Part shown: positions 36,541-60,300 of the stretch, piece after piece
Numbering within the stretch: the stretch's first letter is position 1
Layout: each line of letters opens with the position of its first letter
From: Aldrovandia affinis
Taxonomy: Eukaryota > Chordata > Actinopteri > Notacanthiformes > Halosauridae
DNA length: 64,000 nt
Assembly: GCA_029706075.1 (NCBI GenBank)
Contig: JAINUG010000089.1
Coordinates: 248,001-312,000, forward strand
Direction: 5' to 3'
Program-made: the position numbers and the translations under genes
Notes under the pieces: model-generated
Told to the model about the DNA's origin: nothing
The model's input: the letters and a program-made list of their open reading frames with translations, nothing else
Databases searched by the model: none

Positions 36541-39271
36541 GAGTTATTTTACTTGAACCTGTGTTACCACACATTATAATATATTTAAAATACCTTAAAA
36601 TTGAACAGACCAAGGGAGAGAATTTAAAGTATTCCTCTGCTAATGGCTGTGAACACATTGTGGCTGGTCAGTCTCCAGAGAACAAAGACACCCTCCCTCC
36701 TATCGTACACCTCCATGAACATGGAGAGCCCTTTAAGAAGTGCTGTGGTGGCAACCTCAGCTCACAAAATAGAATCCATGCGGTTGCCATAGCGAGCACA
36801 GTGACAGAGATTTGCCTAAGGGCAACCCCAGAGACAGGGCCGAGTACGACTGACTGACAGGTTGGCTAAAAAGCGAGCCAAGGAATGCGAGAGCATTCGG
36901 TGGGATTGTACCAGATGTCTTGTGAGCCAGGGCTGTGCTGGGCTTCTGCTCTGTGCCCCAGGAGTTGATCACGTTAGAGAAAGATTTGTTTCGTGAAGAG
37001 AGATCTTGCCTGGGTGAGAGGTCCATCTTCAAATGGCTACAACACACAAAAACCTCTTGCCATGTATAGTTGGAGTGCTCTCACCTTTTCCATCCAAACT
37101 GTTAATGACTTTATTCTGGGGTTATATCAGATCTCATCCATTAAAATGACAGTGTTCTAGGTATTCTGAAAATGATTCTGCTCTCAACAGCTCCTGTTCT
37201 AACAGCATAATGGAAATAATTTGAGGAATAATATCTTATCTGACTTTTTTCAGTTGTTGTGCTTTTTTTGTTGATTGATGTTTTACCAGTAATATGAAAA
37301 TCAACATATGTGTTGAGTGAAAATATACCCTTCTGTGTGGTCATTAAGACATCTGAAATGATAGTAGTAAAGGCACATATTGTGAATATATAACAGGCTA
37401 TAACAGGGTACTGTTACATTAATAATATGTTTTAAGATGTGTCAAATTTACAACTGAATGCTGAGTTAATACATGAACTGTATGCATGATAAAAACCAGT
37501 AATGTATTTAAAAGCCTTGTTTTTAAGAATTCCCCTCTGCACTAGTCAAAGTTGCCCTTTCATAGGCCTGACAGCTACAGTGTGTTTGTCTCTAAGTCCT
37601 CTGGGAAGCCATTTTTTTCTCAATTACTCTCCCTTTCTTCAATATGTAATCAACATTTTTTTGTAATCAACCCAGTTTCCTGGGTCTGAGTTTGGAATGA
37701 CAAAGAACAACTTATGTCTGAACTCATGTGTTGTTGCCTGGCAACAGGATTTCCTAGTCCAGCACCAGACTCTGAGGTCCTCGGTTTGTTCCTACGCCGT
37801 AGATTTAGACACAGGGGAGGAATCGGTTACCAGCTATAGAGTTCTGAGAGACAGAAATTACACTAAAGTCAGTGCAATATGGACTCTTAAAATATTCCCA
37901 ACATAAATTATGTATATACACACAAACTCATACATCCATAGACGTAGATGAAACTGTAGCCGGTGACTAATTCAATGTTTGTCTTTGCTGACAAGAGAAA
38001 CGTATGACGATCTAAGCCGTCCCGTGGGACTAAATACAGTATGTCATTACCATTTTGCTACGTGTTGTTTTGGAGCCGTTTCAAATTACAACTTGGCAAG
38101 CAATATGCAGTGGTTTCCAAATTTATGATGTTGCCCATCATATTTTTTGAGCACAGAACAGAGATGTATAAATGTAATATGTAACGATTGCAGGATTATA
38201 CTGTCTTTACTCAACCTTTGCCCTTATGTTCCCAGTAAGACACTGGTTCCTGGGATTTATTTTGGGGGGGTTTCACTGACAGATTTAAGGAATTAGTGTC
38301 ATCTAGTGGCACGTAGAACACATTAATTATATTTCAGTGCTATTGGATATTTATTTATTTAATTAATGCAGTTTTTTTTTACATTACAAATGTAACAATT
38401 TGTTTCAAGTTTAAAGCAGTACAGTATTTTTAATCATTCAAAAAATGTGATTTATTGCTAATTTATTCCAGCTATACAGTTACCATTACAATTATCATTA
38501 ACACACCATCTCCACAACACATATCCTTTTCAATATGTAATGTACATCCATATAATGTTGGAAGGTTCTACAAGCTACTGAGCATCACAAGGCCATACTT
38601 TTAGCCAAAGTCCTCTAAACTGCTTGACTGAGACTCTCGGTTTTGAGAATGAGTCTCTTGAAACGAGAAGCAAATTGCACACATTTTGATACATCTTTTT
38701 GCGACACACTGATATGCATGCAGCAGTCTTGGGTTAGGCGGTCAGAGCGGGGATGTTTTGGGTCTTGTGATGTCCATTAGCGGTCCGTGGGAAAGCCCTG
38801 CAGTTGCTTGGCCACAGTCCCCCTCGTAGGAGAAATGGAAACATGGTGCCGTCCCCCTTCCTCAGGGACATTCCGCACAAACAGCAAACTGACTAGGGGT
38901 CCACCAGAGGCCACACATGGCCCCAATTTACCTCAGACACGGGAAAAGCATGACAAAATGACAGACCGGCTCTCATAAATCACTCCGTAGGGCTCTTCCA
39001 GTTCTCCCAGCATAAAACGTATACCGGGAGAGCATGAGCGCTTTGCAGCCTGAAATTATTCATGTACTATGATACTTAGAATATAATGTTGCATGAGATT
39101 TTTTACATCACAGCCTCAGGTACTTTTACTGTATATTTATTTGAATTGATATTGATTTAGAAAATATATTTTAAAATTCCAAAAAAGCACTTTAGGCTAA
39201 TGTGCTCCTGGAACAGTGTTGTGTAGACTTGTGAATAAGTGCCCAAATCGTTCATTGTGCTGAGCCTTTAT

Positions 39272-40386
39272 AAAGGGTATAAAAATGATTCACCCCATTG
39301 GCATTTTTCACATTTTATTTTCTTTCTTCATGGAATCACAATGGATTTAATTTGGATTTCTTACCACTGAACAACAAAATACTCTATGATGTCAAATAAA
39401 AATAAACAACTTTTTCTTAATTAATTACAAATAAAAAACAAACAATATTTCATTCCATAAGTATTCATCCCCTTGGGTAATACTTGGTAGAAGCAACTTT
39501 AGCTGCAATTACAGCTGTGATTTTATTTGGGTAAGTCTCTACCAGCTTTGCACATCTGAACACTTGCCATTTAACCCATTTTTCTTTACAAAATTGTTCA
39601 AGCTCCATCAGGTTGGATGGGGACTCCATGGTTTGCATTGAGTCTCCCACATGCCTTCTGGCAAACTCTAGGTGAGATTTCATGTGACTGTTCTTCAACA
39701 ATGATTTTCTTCTTGCCACCCTCTCACAAAGTGCAGATTGGTGAAGCACCTGGGCTATTGTTGTGCCATGGAAGACTGTGACTCCCTCAGAGTTGCCATA
39801 GGCCTCTTGATGGCCTCCCTAGCAAGTGCCCTTCTTGCTTGGATTCTCAGTTTTACAGAACAGCCAGTTCTAGGCAAATTCACAATTGTGACATATTCTT
39901 TCCATTTCTTTATGATGGATTTAATGCTGCTTTGGGGATAAAAGTATTTGAAGCCTTCTTACATCCTTCCCTCATTGGTGCTTTTGAAGAACCTTTTCTC
40001 AGATTTGCTTTGAATGTTCTTTGGTCTTCATGATGAAGCTCTTGTTTGGAAATGCACTAACCAACTGTGGGACCTCTCACATACAGGTGTATTTAATTTG
40101 AAATTATTTGAAACACCTTCATTGGTGGATTCCAATCAAATAATTATTTGACCTCTGAAGAAAATTGATTGCACCAGAGTTTATTTAGGTGTGTCTTATC
40201 AAAAGGGGTGAATACTTATGCAATCAATTATTGTATGTATTTATTTGTAATTAATGATGTTTATTTATTTTTTTATTTGACATTATAGATTATTTTGTGC
40301 TGGATCAGTAGAAAAAATCAATTTTGATTCCATGAAATAAAATTTTAAAAAATACCAAAGGGTATGAATACTTTTTACACCCACTG
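39272..40386 (-). pseudogene. Internally deleted Tc1/mariner element
   Basis: The terminal inverted repeats are about 200 bp: the left outer end contains ATTTTTCACATTTTATTTTC, and the right end, inverted, reads GTGTAAAAAGTATTCATACCC. On the - strand the transposase is broken by stops. It contains SHLEFARRHVGDSMQTMESP, where the Tc1 run KSHLEFAKRH is fused to a downstream segment, so the catalytic core is deleted. Confidence 0.8.
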
Positions 40387-40704
40387 TAAATACTGAAGCT
40401 TTAATAGTTGCTTGTGTGTGGCATTGATGCAGATATCAGTTTAAAAATGTTTCCCCCTTCCGTTATATAAATGTTTGTTAGTACATGAAAACTACTGTTT
40501 GTCATGGCTTTGTATTGTGTATATGCGGATCCCCATCTAGTGGTGGAATACAAAATTGCAACCAGGATATTGCAGCTGCTGGTTGAAGAAGTGGCACAAA
40601 ATACTCACTGTGAAACCAGATAGTTAGCGTGGTAAACTATATCACAGAATAGATATAGCATCATACAAAAGACAGACAACAAGCATGGTGTGAACCATTT
40701 GACA

Positions 40705-40710
40705 TTTATT
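40705..40710 (-). other. gpi polyadenylation signal
   Basis: AATAAA on the - strand, 218 bases after the gpi stop codon, giving a compact 3' UTR. Confidence 0.75.
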
Positions 40711-40927
40711 CTTAGCCATCCAAGATGTTGCAAAGTAAAGTGTTGAGTGGTACGGTCAAATGTCTACACACTTACACAGGTTAGCCCTGGCACTTCCTTC
40801 ATCTGTTTCAGACTTAACAGACACTCAGCGCACAGACAGGTAAAATGCTTCCTCCCCACGAGGCGTCGGGCCGTCTTTGCACCGATGTTCCCATGGGGCA
40901 GTGGGGCATTTGGCGTGGTCAGACGGC

Positions 40928-53941
<13,014 letters not shown>

Positions 53942-54200
53942 GATGTCGAGCGGAGTTCTGAGCTGTCCTGTCGGCACACCTTCCCTGCGACTGAGTGTGA
54001 GTCAGCTTGGGAGCACTGGATGATGAAGGGCAAGTTCATGGCCAGTAAGGTACCGTCAATTCTTCTGCTCCAATCACAGCCCCCCGGATTGCCCCTCCTA
54101 TGATGACAGCAGACCACCACGATATGCCAGTAATGCCACAGGGTGAATGGTTTCTGTCCTGAATACCAGCTCTACTGTACAACCCTGCGGAATGAGTTGA
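53942..54200 (-). promoter_or_regulatory. Putative gpi promoter and 5' UTR
   Basis: This is the immediate upstream region on the - strand. It is GC-richer than the flanks, with an inverted CCAAT box (CCAATC on + at 54070-54075), about 130 bases before the ATG. No TATA box stands out. The transcription start is not determined. Confidence 0.4.
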
Positions 54201-55738
54201 GGTGTGTAACCGGACGTATCGAACTAGTTTCGTCTATTTTGAGCCTACGTTTTGGATAAGGATATCAAGCTTTGAAAGGGTATGAGCCACAATTGCACTT
54301 AATATAACCAACACGCAGGTGGCAGCACGAGCCTTGCAGGTGGTGGAGGACCGGAGTACAATCTGTTCGAAATTCTGTTCAACTTTTGAACAATGTCGCC
54401 TCTAACCTACTTTATCTCAATGGTACTGTAAAATACGTTTTCCTACCGTGCTTTTTTCTTTAATTCTTCACATTTTGTGTCTGTCAAGCAGTGACTAGCA
54501 TGATTGTTCTTACCAGTATTTTTATTCCATAACAATTCCATTTTAATAAAATATTTTAAAACAACCAGTAAACTGACTTGTTGCCTTGAAAAAACATTGA
54601 ATTTGTTCATAATATATATTTATATATTGATGCTTTTTTCCCCAATGATATTGTTTTATCATGCCATGTTAGTCATGTCAGTTGCCATGTCTGGATAAGA
54701 GAATCTGCCAGATAAACAATAATAACAATAACAGTATTATTGTATCCAATAATAGTAATTGCTATTATTAACAAGAAGAGGAAAATAATCCTCACCATCA
54801 TCAACATAATAATAATAATAATAATAAATAATAATAATAATAATAATAAAATATAGTAGAAATAATAATGATAACTCACACTCACTACACCATTAGCATT
54901 GTTTAAATTAACTTGCTATTGCATTCTAGCTCTTCAGCACCGTCTGGAGTTTTGTGTAAGTTACTGCAGTTGACTAAACCTCCGTCAACTGTAGAGAACT
55001 GTTGAACCATTGTCCAAAGATCAAGTTATGTTTTCTTTTGGGCAGTTGCCACTATGAATGTGAGCATCATACAAGAACATAATAATACATGAAAATAATG
55101 AATGTAATGGCTTATTTTATAGTTTTAGGCAAAATATCTATGAAACAAAAGTGACATAACAAAGCACATTAAAAATTGTAGGATGACTACAAGACCGCAT
55201 AATCCTAAAACCTTCATCACTGGGTAACATGATAAGATGTGGATTTGTGGGACATTTTGAAAATGATTTCCTATAACAATGTGGTAATGTGAAATTGACC
55301 TATTCAACTCCATCATGTTCACATAATCCACATGGTGTTATAACCAGTTTGAACTCTCTTCTATAAAATCTACATGTAGCTTGCTACACCATATATACTG
55401 TATATATGGGGGGGTTCTGAATGTTTGTTTTATTTTTGTATTGTTCTGTGTCAGAGGAGCATACGGCTCCTGCACAAAGACCTCCCCCTTCACCTTAAAG
55501 GTGCTTGAGATCCTGAGATATTATGTGCTATATTAATGCAATTCATTATGATTAGTCTTATGTTTGGCATCATCCATCTAATTTGCATATTACGAAACTG
55601 TGATATGAAATTTGAACAGAGTGTCCTTTTAAATGTATGATATCTAGATCAGACAAGATGTATAAGGTTTTTAGCAACTCTTAAACAGTATTTTTGTCTT
55701 TTAGACACTGGGCACCCAATGTGAAAAAAGTATATACA
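54201..55738. other. gpi upstream DNA, no gene seen
   Basis: AT-rich. Bases 54690-54716 (CTGGATAAGAGAATCTGCC) look like a decayed SINE/LINE 3' tail, followed by an AAT repeat. Bases 55440-55560 resemble a short L2-like 3' end. Nothing else is recognised. Confidence 0.5.
54805..54850. repeat. AAT trinucleotide microsatellite
   Basis: About 15 AAT units with one interruption. Confidence 0.95.
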
Positions 55739-56845
55739 TTACATTTTGGCATTTAGCAGACGCTCTTATCCAGAGTGACTTACAAGATGTGCATTAATAC
55801 ATGGTATGATCAATCATAGTCTGCTCAAGAGATCAGTGTAGTGATACAATAATAGACATAATCATTGGCAGCTGCATACTGTACCTGTAACACAGGGAAG
55901 GAAAAGTTCGTAGATTTTTAAATATTTTTTTGGACAGTCTTCAACATAGATACATATTACAAAATGCAATATTAAACATGTAAGCAGTGGTGATGACAGT
56001 TAGTAAAATAGTGAAAAGTGAAAGATGTGGGTTTTGGGTCTCTTGCGGAAGATGATTCCAATGATTTTGGAGTCCTGACCGAATGCGGAAGATCATTCTG
56101 CCACCGAGGGGTCAGGACAGAGAGGAGGCAAGACCATGTGGAGCGGTTGCCGGGCGCCCGGAGGGATGGGGCAGTCAGTCTGCCAGAGGAGGCAGAGCCT
56201 GGAGGTAGGAGGGATCAGTCCTTCTAGCAGCTTGATAAGCCAGCACCAGTGATTTAAATTTTGCGATAGGGAGCCAGTGCGTAGAGAGGTGAGTAGAGGG
56301 GTGACATGTGTGAACTTGTGTTGATTGAACACCAGATGTGCGGCAGCATTCTGCACCAGTTGCAGTGGCTTGATGGCACAGGCTTGCCTGCAAGGAATTG
56401 CAGTAGACCAGATGTGAGATCACCAGGGCCTGAACCAGAAGTTGTGTGGCCTCTTGGGTGAGGAACGGTCGGATCCTCTGGATGTTGTGGAGGGGGAATC
56501 TGCAGGTCCGGGTGATTGCTGCAATGTGGCCCGAGAAGCACAGCTGCTCGTCCAGGGTCACTACAAGGCTCCTGGCAGACAGGGACGGAGACACTATGGA
56601 GTCTTCCACAGTGATTGAAGCATCATTGGGGAGCTCTTTGCTGGGAGGAAAAGCAGCTCTGTCTTCCCCAGGTTCAGCTTCAGGTGGTGGGTGAACATCC
56701 AGGCAGAGATGTCTGCCAAGCATACAGAGATACAGGGAGAATAGGAGGGGGGCTAGCACCGAGCCCTGCGAGACTCCGGTAGAAAGGGTGTGGGGAGAGG
56801 AGAGGGATCCTCTCCAGGCCACCTGGTAGGACCAGTCAGCCAGGT
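55739..56845 (-). pseudogene. L2-type LINE, 3' end with RT C-terminus
   Basis: On the - strand the frame shows GVSQGSVLAPLLFSLY (RT motif), an internal deletion, ITVEDSIVSPSLSARS and FSGHIAAITRTCRFPLHNIQ. RIRPFLTQEATQLLVQALVI follows, and then a frameshift to MQNAAAHLVFNQHKFTHVTP. These are the C-terminal RT and post-RT regions of a CR1/L2-clade LINE. The 3' UTR ends at 55739 with GTAAGTCACTCTGGATAAG and GCGTCTGCTAAATGCC, the tail also carried by SINEs in this window. Confidence 0.85.
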
Positions 56846-56850
56846 ATATA

Positions 56851-56947
56851 CAATGGGGGAAATTTAATAGGCTCACTTGAATAGGCTCATTGGAAATACA
56901 TTTACTGGACAAAATGTTGATGTGTTCAATACTTATTTTCCCCATTG
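56851..56947. mobile_element. 97-bp Tc1-derived MITE
   Basis: The ends CAATGGGGGAAA and TTTTCCCCATTG are inverted repeats, with TA-rich flanks on both sides. The interior, with GATGTGTTCAATACTTATT, resembles the outer part of a known type of fish Tc1 element. It is non-coding. Confidence 0.75.
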
Positions 56948-56951
56948 TTTA

Positions 56952-58905
56952 AACAAGGCTCTGTTTTTATTTACACCCTTGATAAAGATGAACAAAAGAG
57001 ATCATATAAAATAAACGATATAAGTAATGAGGTATATTTTATGCAAAACAAAATCAGAAAATTTGAAACCTACATTACTAATACAATTGTTCAGAGAAAC
57101 ATATTTTGTTTTATTAATCATATTTTGTTTTCAGAAAACATCTGGATCGCAATTATTCATACCTCTAACTATTCTTTTAAATTTAATTAAACAAAACCAA
57201 ATCTTCATAAAAACTTATTTAAAGTTCATTGGAAGGTTATGGAACTATACAGTGGCCTACAATGGTATCCTGCCTAGGCTGTAAAAAGGAGGGAACAAAC
57301 ATTTTAAATACTGTGGTCAGCTATCATCATGGTGAAAGGCAAAGAACTCCCTGAAAGCATCAGACAAAAGGTTATTGACCACAGATAAGGAGAAAGCAAA
57401 AAAACCAGAAAAAGTTAAAATATACCGCTTTCCACTGTTGTGTCAATTATTAGGAAGTTTAAGGCCACTGGAACAGTGGCTAACCTGCCAGGTAGAGGAG
57501 GCAAGTCTATCTTGCCCCCATGTGTAGTGAGACGAGATGGTTCGAGAGGCAAAAAGAAATCCAAGGGGCACAGTTCAAGATCTCCAAAACAAACTGGTAT
57601 CTTGGGGTTACAAGGTGTCTAAAGCTACCATTCGACAGCACCTACATGACAATGGCTTTATGGCAGATTTGCAAGAAGGAAGCCTCTTTTGAAGACAATT
57701 CACCGAAAAAGACATCTTGAATAAGTCAAACTACATCTGAACTAGGCGGCACGGTGGTGCAGTGGATAGCGCTGTCGCCTCACAGCAAGAAGGTCTCGGG
57801 TTCGAATCCAGGCCGGGGGCCTTTCTGTGCGGAGTTTGCATGTTCTCCCGTGTCCGCGTGGGTTTCCTCCGGGTACTCCGTTTTCCTCCCACAGTCCAAA
57901 GACATGCACGTTAGGCTAATTGGAGAGTCTAAATTGCCCGTAGGTATGAGTGTGTGAGTGAATGGTGTGTGTGCCCTGCGATGGATTGGCGACCTGTCCA
58001 GGGTGTATTCCTGCCTCTCTCCCGGAACGCATGCTGGGATAGGCTCCAGCCCCCCCCCCCGCGACCCTGACCAGGAATAAGCGGCTTAGATAATGGATGG
58101 ATGGATGGACATCTGAACTACAATTGGAACTGTGTCTTATGGCCAAATTGAGCTTTTTGGACATGCAAATCAGGGTTGTGTTTGGTGTCCAAAGAAAGCA
58201 AGCAATGTAGAAAAGCACCTCATGCCTACGGTGAAACATGATCTTTAAAGCTTTGGGGCTGTTTTGCATTCACAGGCCCTGGGGGCCTCATTCAATTAGA
58301 TGAAACCATGAACTCCAGCATGTACCAAGACATTTTGTCCAAAAATGTTCCTTGTTCCCTTTGCCAGGAAGCTACACCGTAGCTGCAGATGGACCTTCCA
58401 ACAAGGCAACAATCCTAAACATATGTCCAAAGAAACAAAAAATGGTTGAGAGAGCACAAGATCAATGTCCTGATGTGGCCATCTCAGTCTCCAGACCTGA
58501 ATCTTGTGGTTTGAACTCAAAAGAGCAGTACACAAACTTCAACCCAAGAATCTTAAGGAACTAGAACAATTCTGCATGGAGGAATGGTTGAGGATCCCTC
58601 CCAAGAAGTGCAATAATCTCGTACGACACTACAGAATGTGACTACTTGCTCTTATAATGGCCAAGGGAGGAACCACAAAGTACTGATACCAGGGGTGTGA
58701 ATATTTGTGATTCTTGATTTTTCTGGGGGAAAAATATATAATTTGTGAACCGTTCGATTGTAGTTTGTGCCAATGCATTATTATTAAAGAATATAATTTT
58801 CAGATTTTTTTTGCATAAAATATACCTCATTACTTATATAGTTTATTTCATACAATCTCTTCTGTTCATCTTTATCAAGGGTATGAATAAAAATGAATAC
58901 AACTG
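56952..58905 (+). pseudogene. Tc1-like element with long inverted repeats, interrupted by a SINE
   Basis: The inverted repeats are about 220 bp; shared words include ACCCTTGATAAAGATGAACA and AAGTAATGAGGTATATTTTA. The transposase starts MVKGKELPESIRQKV at 57330 and shows IIRKFKATGTVANLPGRGGK (helix-turn-helix/GRPR-like region). A catalytic half with many stops and frameshifts follows after the SINE. Not functional. Confidence 0.88.
57745..58108 (+). mobile_element. SINE with perfect 12-bp target duplication
   Basis: GGCGGCACGGTGGTGCAGTGG and GGGTTCGAATCC resemble tRNA boxes A and B. The body contains CCTCCCACAGTCCAAAGACA and the end carries GGATGGATGG repeats. ACATCTGAACTA flanks it exactly at 57733-57744 and 58109-58120. 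It is a different family from the V-SINE-like copies. Confidence 0.93.
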
Positions 58906-60300
58906 TATATATTTATATATATATATAAAAATACTGTATTTATGTGTATATATTTATTTATCATCTCCCTCTATATATTTTAAATATCTATATATAATTC
59001 TATGTTTTTTAAAAGCATCACTCTACCAAGTGAGCAGGGGAAAAACATGAGTGCTATACAAACCACATGGGGGCAGGAGTCAACTAAAAAAAAAATCAGA
59101 ATGCCCATATACTGTAAGTGTACTTTCACTCTAGTGGAATTGTAATAATTAGAAAGGATCATTCCAAGAGCTCTCTGAAGGTTTTTTAGATGTTTTGATG
59201 AGATCATGCAGTGTGCGTTTTGGCACAGATAGACCTAATTAGCTATGAATCTAGCTCTGAATTACAGATAATGGGATTTCAGATTTAAGAGGAAATCAAA
59301 AAAATACAATAGTGTTTTATTTGTTAAATTCTAATTATTTTCTTTCACCTGTGGACAAAACATATTTTTAAACTAATTATTAAAAAAATAAATATATATT
59401 TTTTAAATGTTGCATGTTGTCACCCTCTTATAGCTCTCTGTCAAGAAATATATTAAACAATTTATATTACTTAAAATACCTTCTACCATAGAAAAGAGCT
59501 CTATGGTCATTTTACCCATGCTCACTATCCAACTAAGTGGAAATTCCACACCTAACCCTGAGGTTGCGGGCTGATATCTTGGGTGATTTATTTGTCTTTG
59601 TTTGGGATGCACTTATTCACCATCTGCTTGTCAAAGTCCCCACTGCTTGCCAAACTTTCTTATACAAAAATGTGATAAGATCAAGATCAGTGCTTATATC
59701 AGGAGGGGCTGTTTCAAACATTCAAGAGCCTCTTGCTATTGTGGACAAACAGATTGAGACAGATGGAGGAGAGAGCTCCTGCGATGAATCCCATGCCAGC
59801 CGGCTGACTGTGAGTAGGGCGTGGTCAGTGAGGTCCTTTTGACCACACAGGAGGTGAGCAGCCTGCATCCCCTCCACTACTGCTTCCAATTGCTGAGCAG
59901 TGCATCTCCTCACAATGGCCGCCCACTCACTATAAATAAGAATAAATGTTGAACTGGTGAACAGCTCAAATTTATTTTAAAAATCATTCTTATTAACCTT
60001 GTCTGAGGCCCCCTGTAAGCATGGCGTTCATTATCTGGGTATGGGTGCAGTTCAGGACAATGTGGCCCAGGTCATGTTCACACCTGGTTATATGAGGATG
60101 AGGGACATTAAAGCACATAAGCCCTCTCTTGGAGAATAGCTTCAAATGTTTCATTTTGCTCTCTCACACTGAGCTGAAAGCTGAAAGGTTGACTTAAATA
60201 CTCTGAAATAGTGCATGGAAATACAAGTCCCCCAAAAGGCTAAGCTTGAATTTTTCAACGTGACCTAAAATGTAGGCGTTTGTACTGTAGTTGATTTTTA
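58906..60300. other. Intergenic DNA with two coding-looking scraps
   Basis: Mostly AT-rich without recognisable content. On the - strand, 59998-60154 (starting MKHLKLFSKRGLMCF) and 59722-59928 (SEWAAIVRRCTAQQLEAVV...) read like protein but match no family I recognise. They are described under findings. Confidence 0.4.

Larger units (their letters stand above)
26758..40704. other. Gene-free spacer between convergent wtip and gpi
   Basis: About 14 kb with no exon I can assign. Recognisable content is repeat-derived: Tc1-like remnants, a SINE inside one of them, a palindromic MITE, a Rex-like LINE remnant and a second SINE type. The stretches 32050-33350, 34950-36120 and 36560-39260 hold nothing I recognise. 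Confidence 0.7.

Noticed and set aside
36203..36658. 151-codon - strand frame
   Set aside because: It lies within the GC-rich SINE body.
57745..57820. Possible functional tRNA gene
   Set aside because: It is the 5' head of a 364-bp SINE bounded by target duplications.
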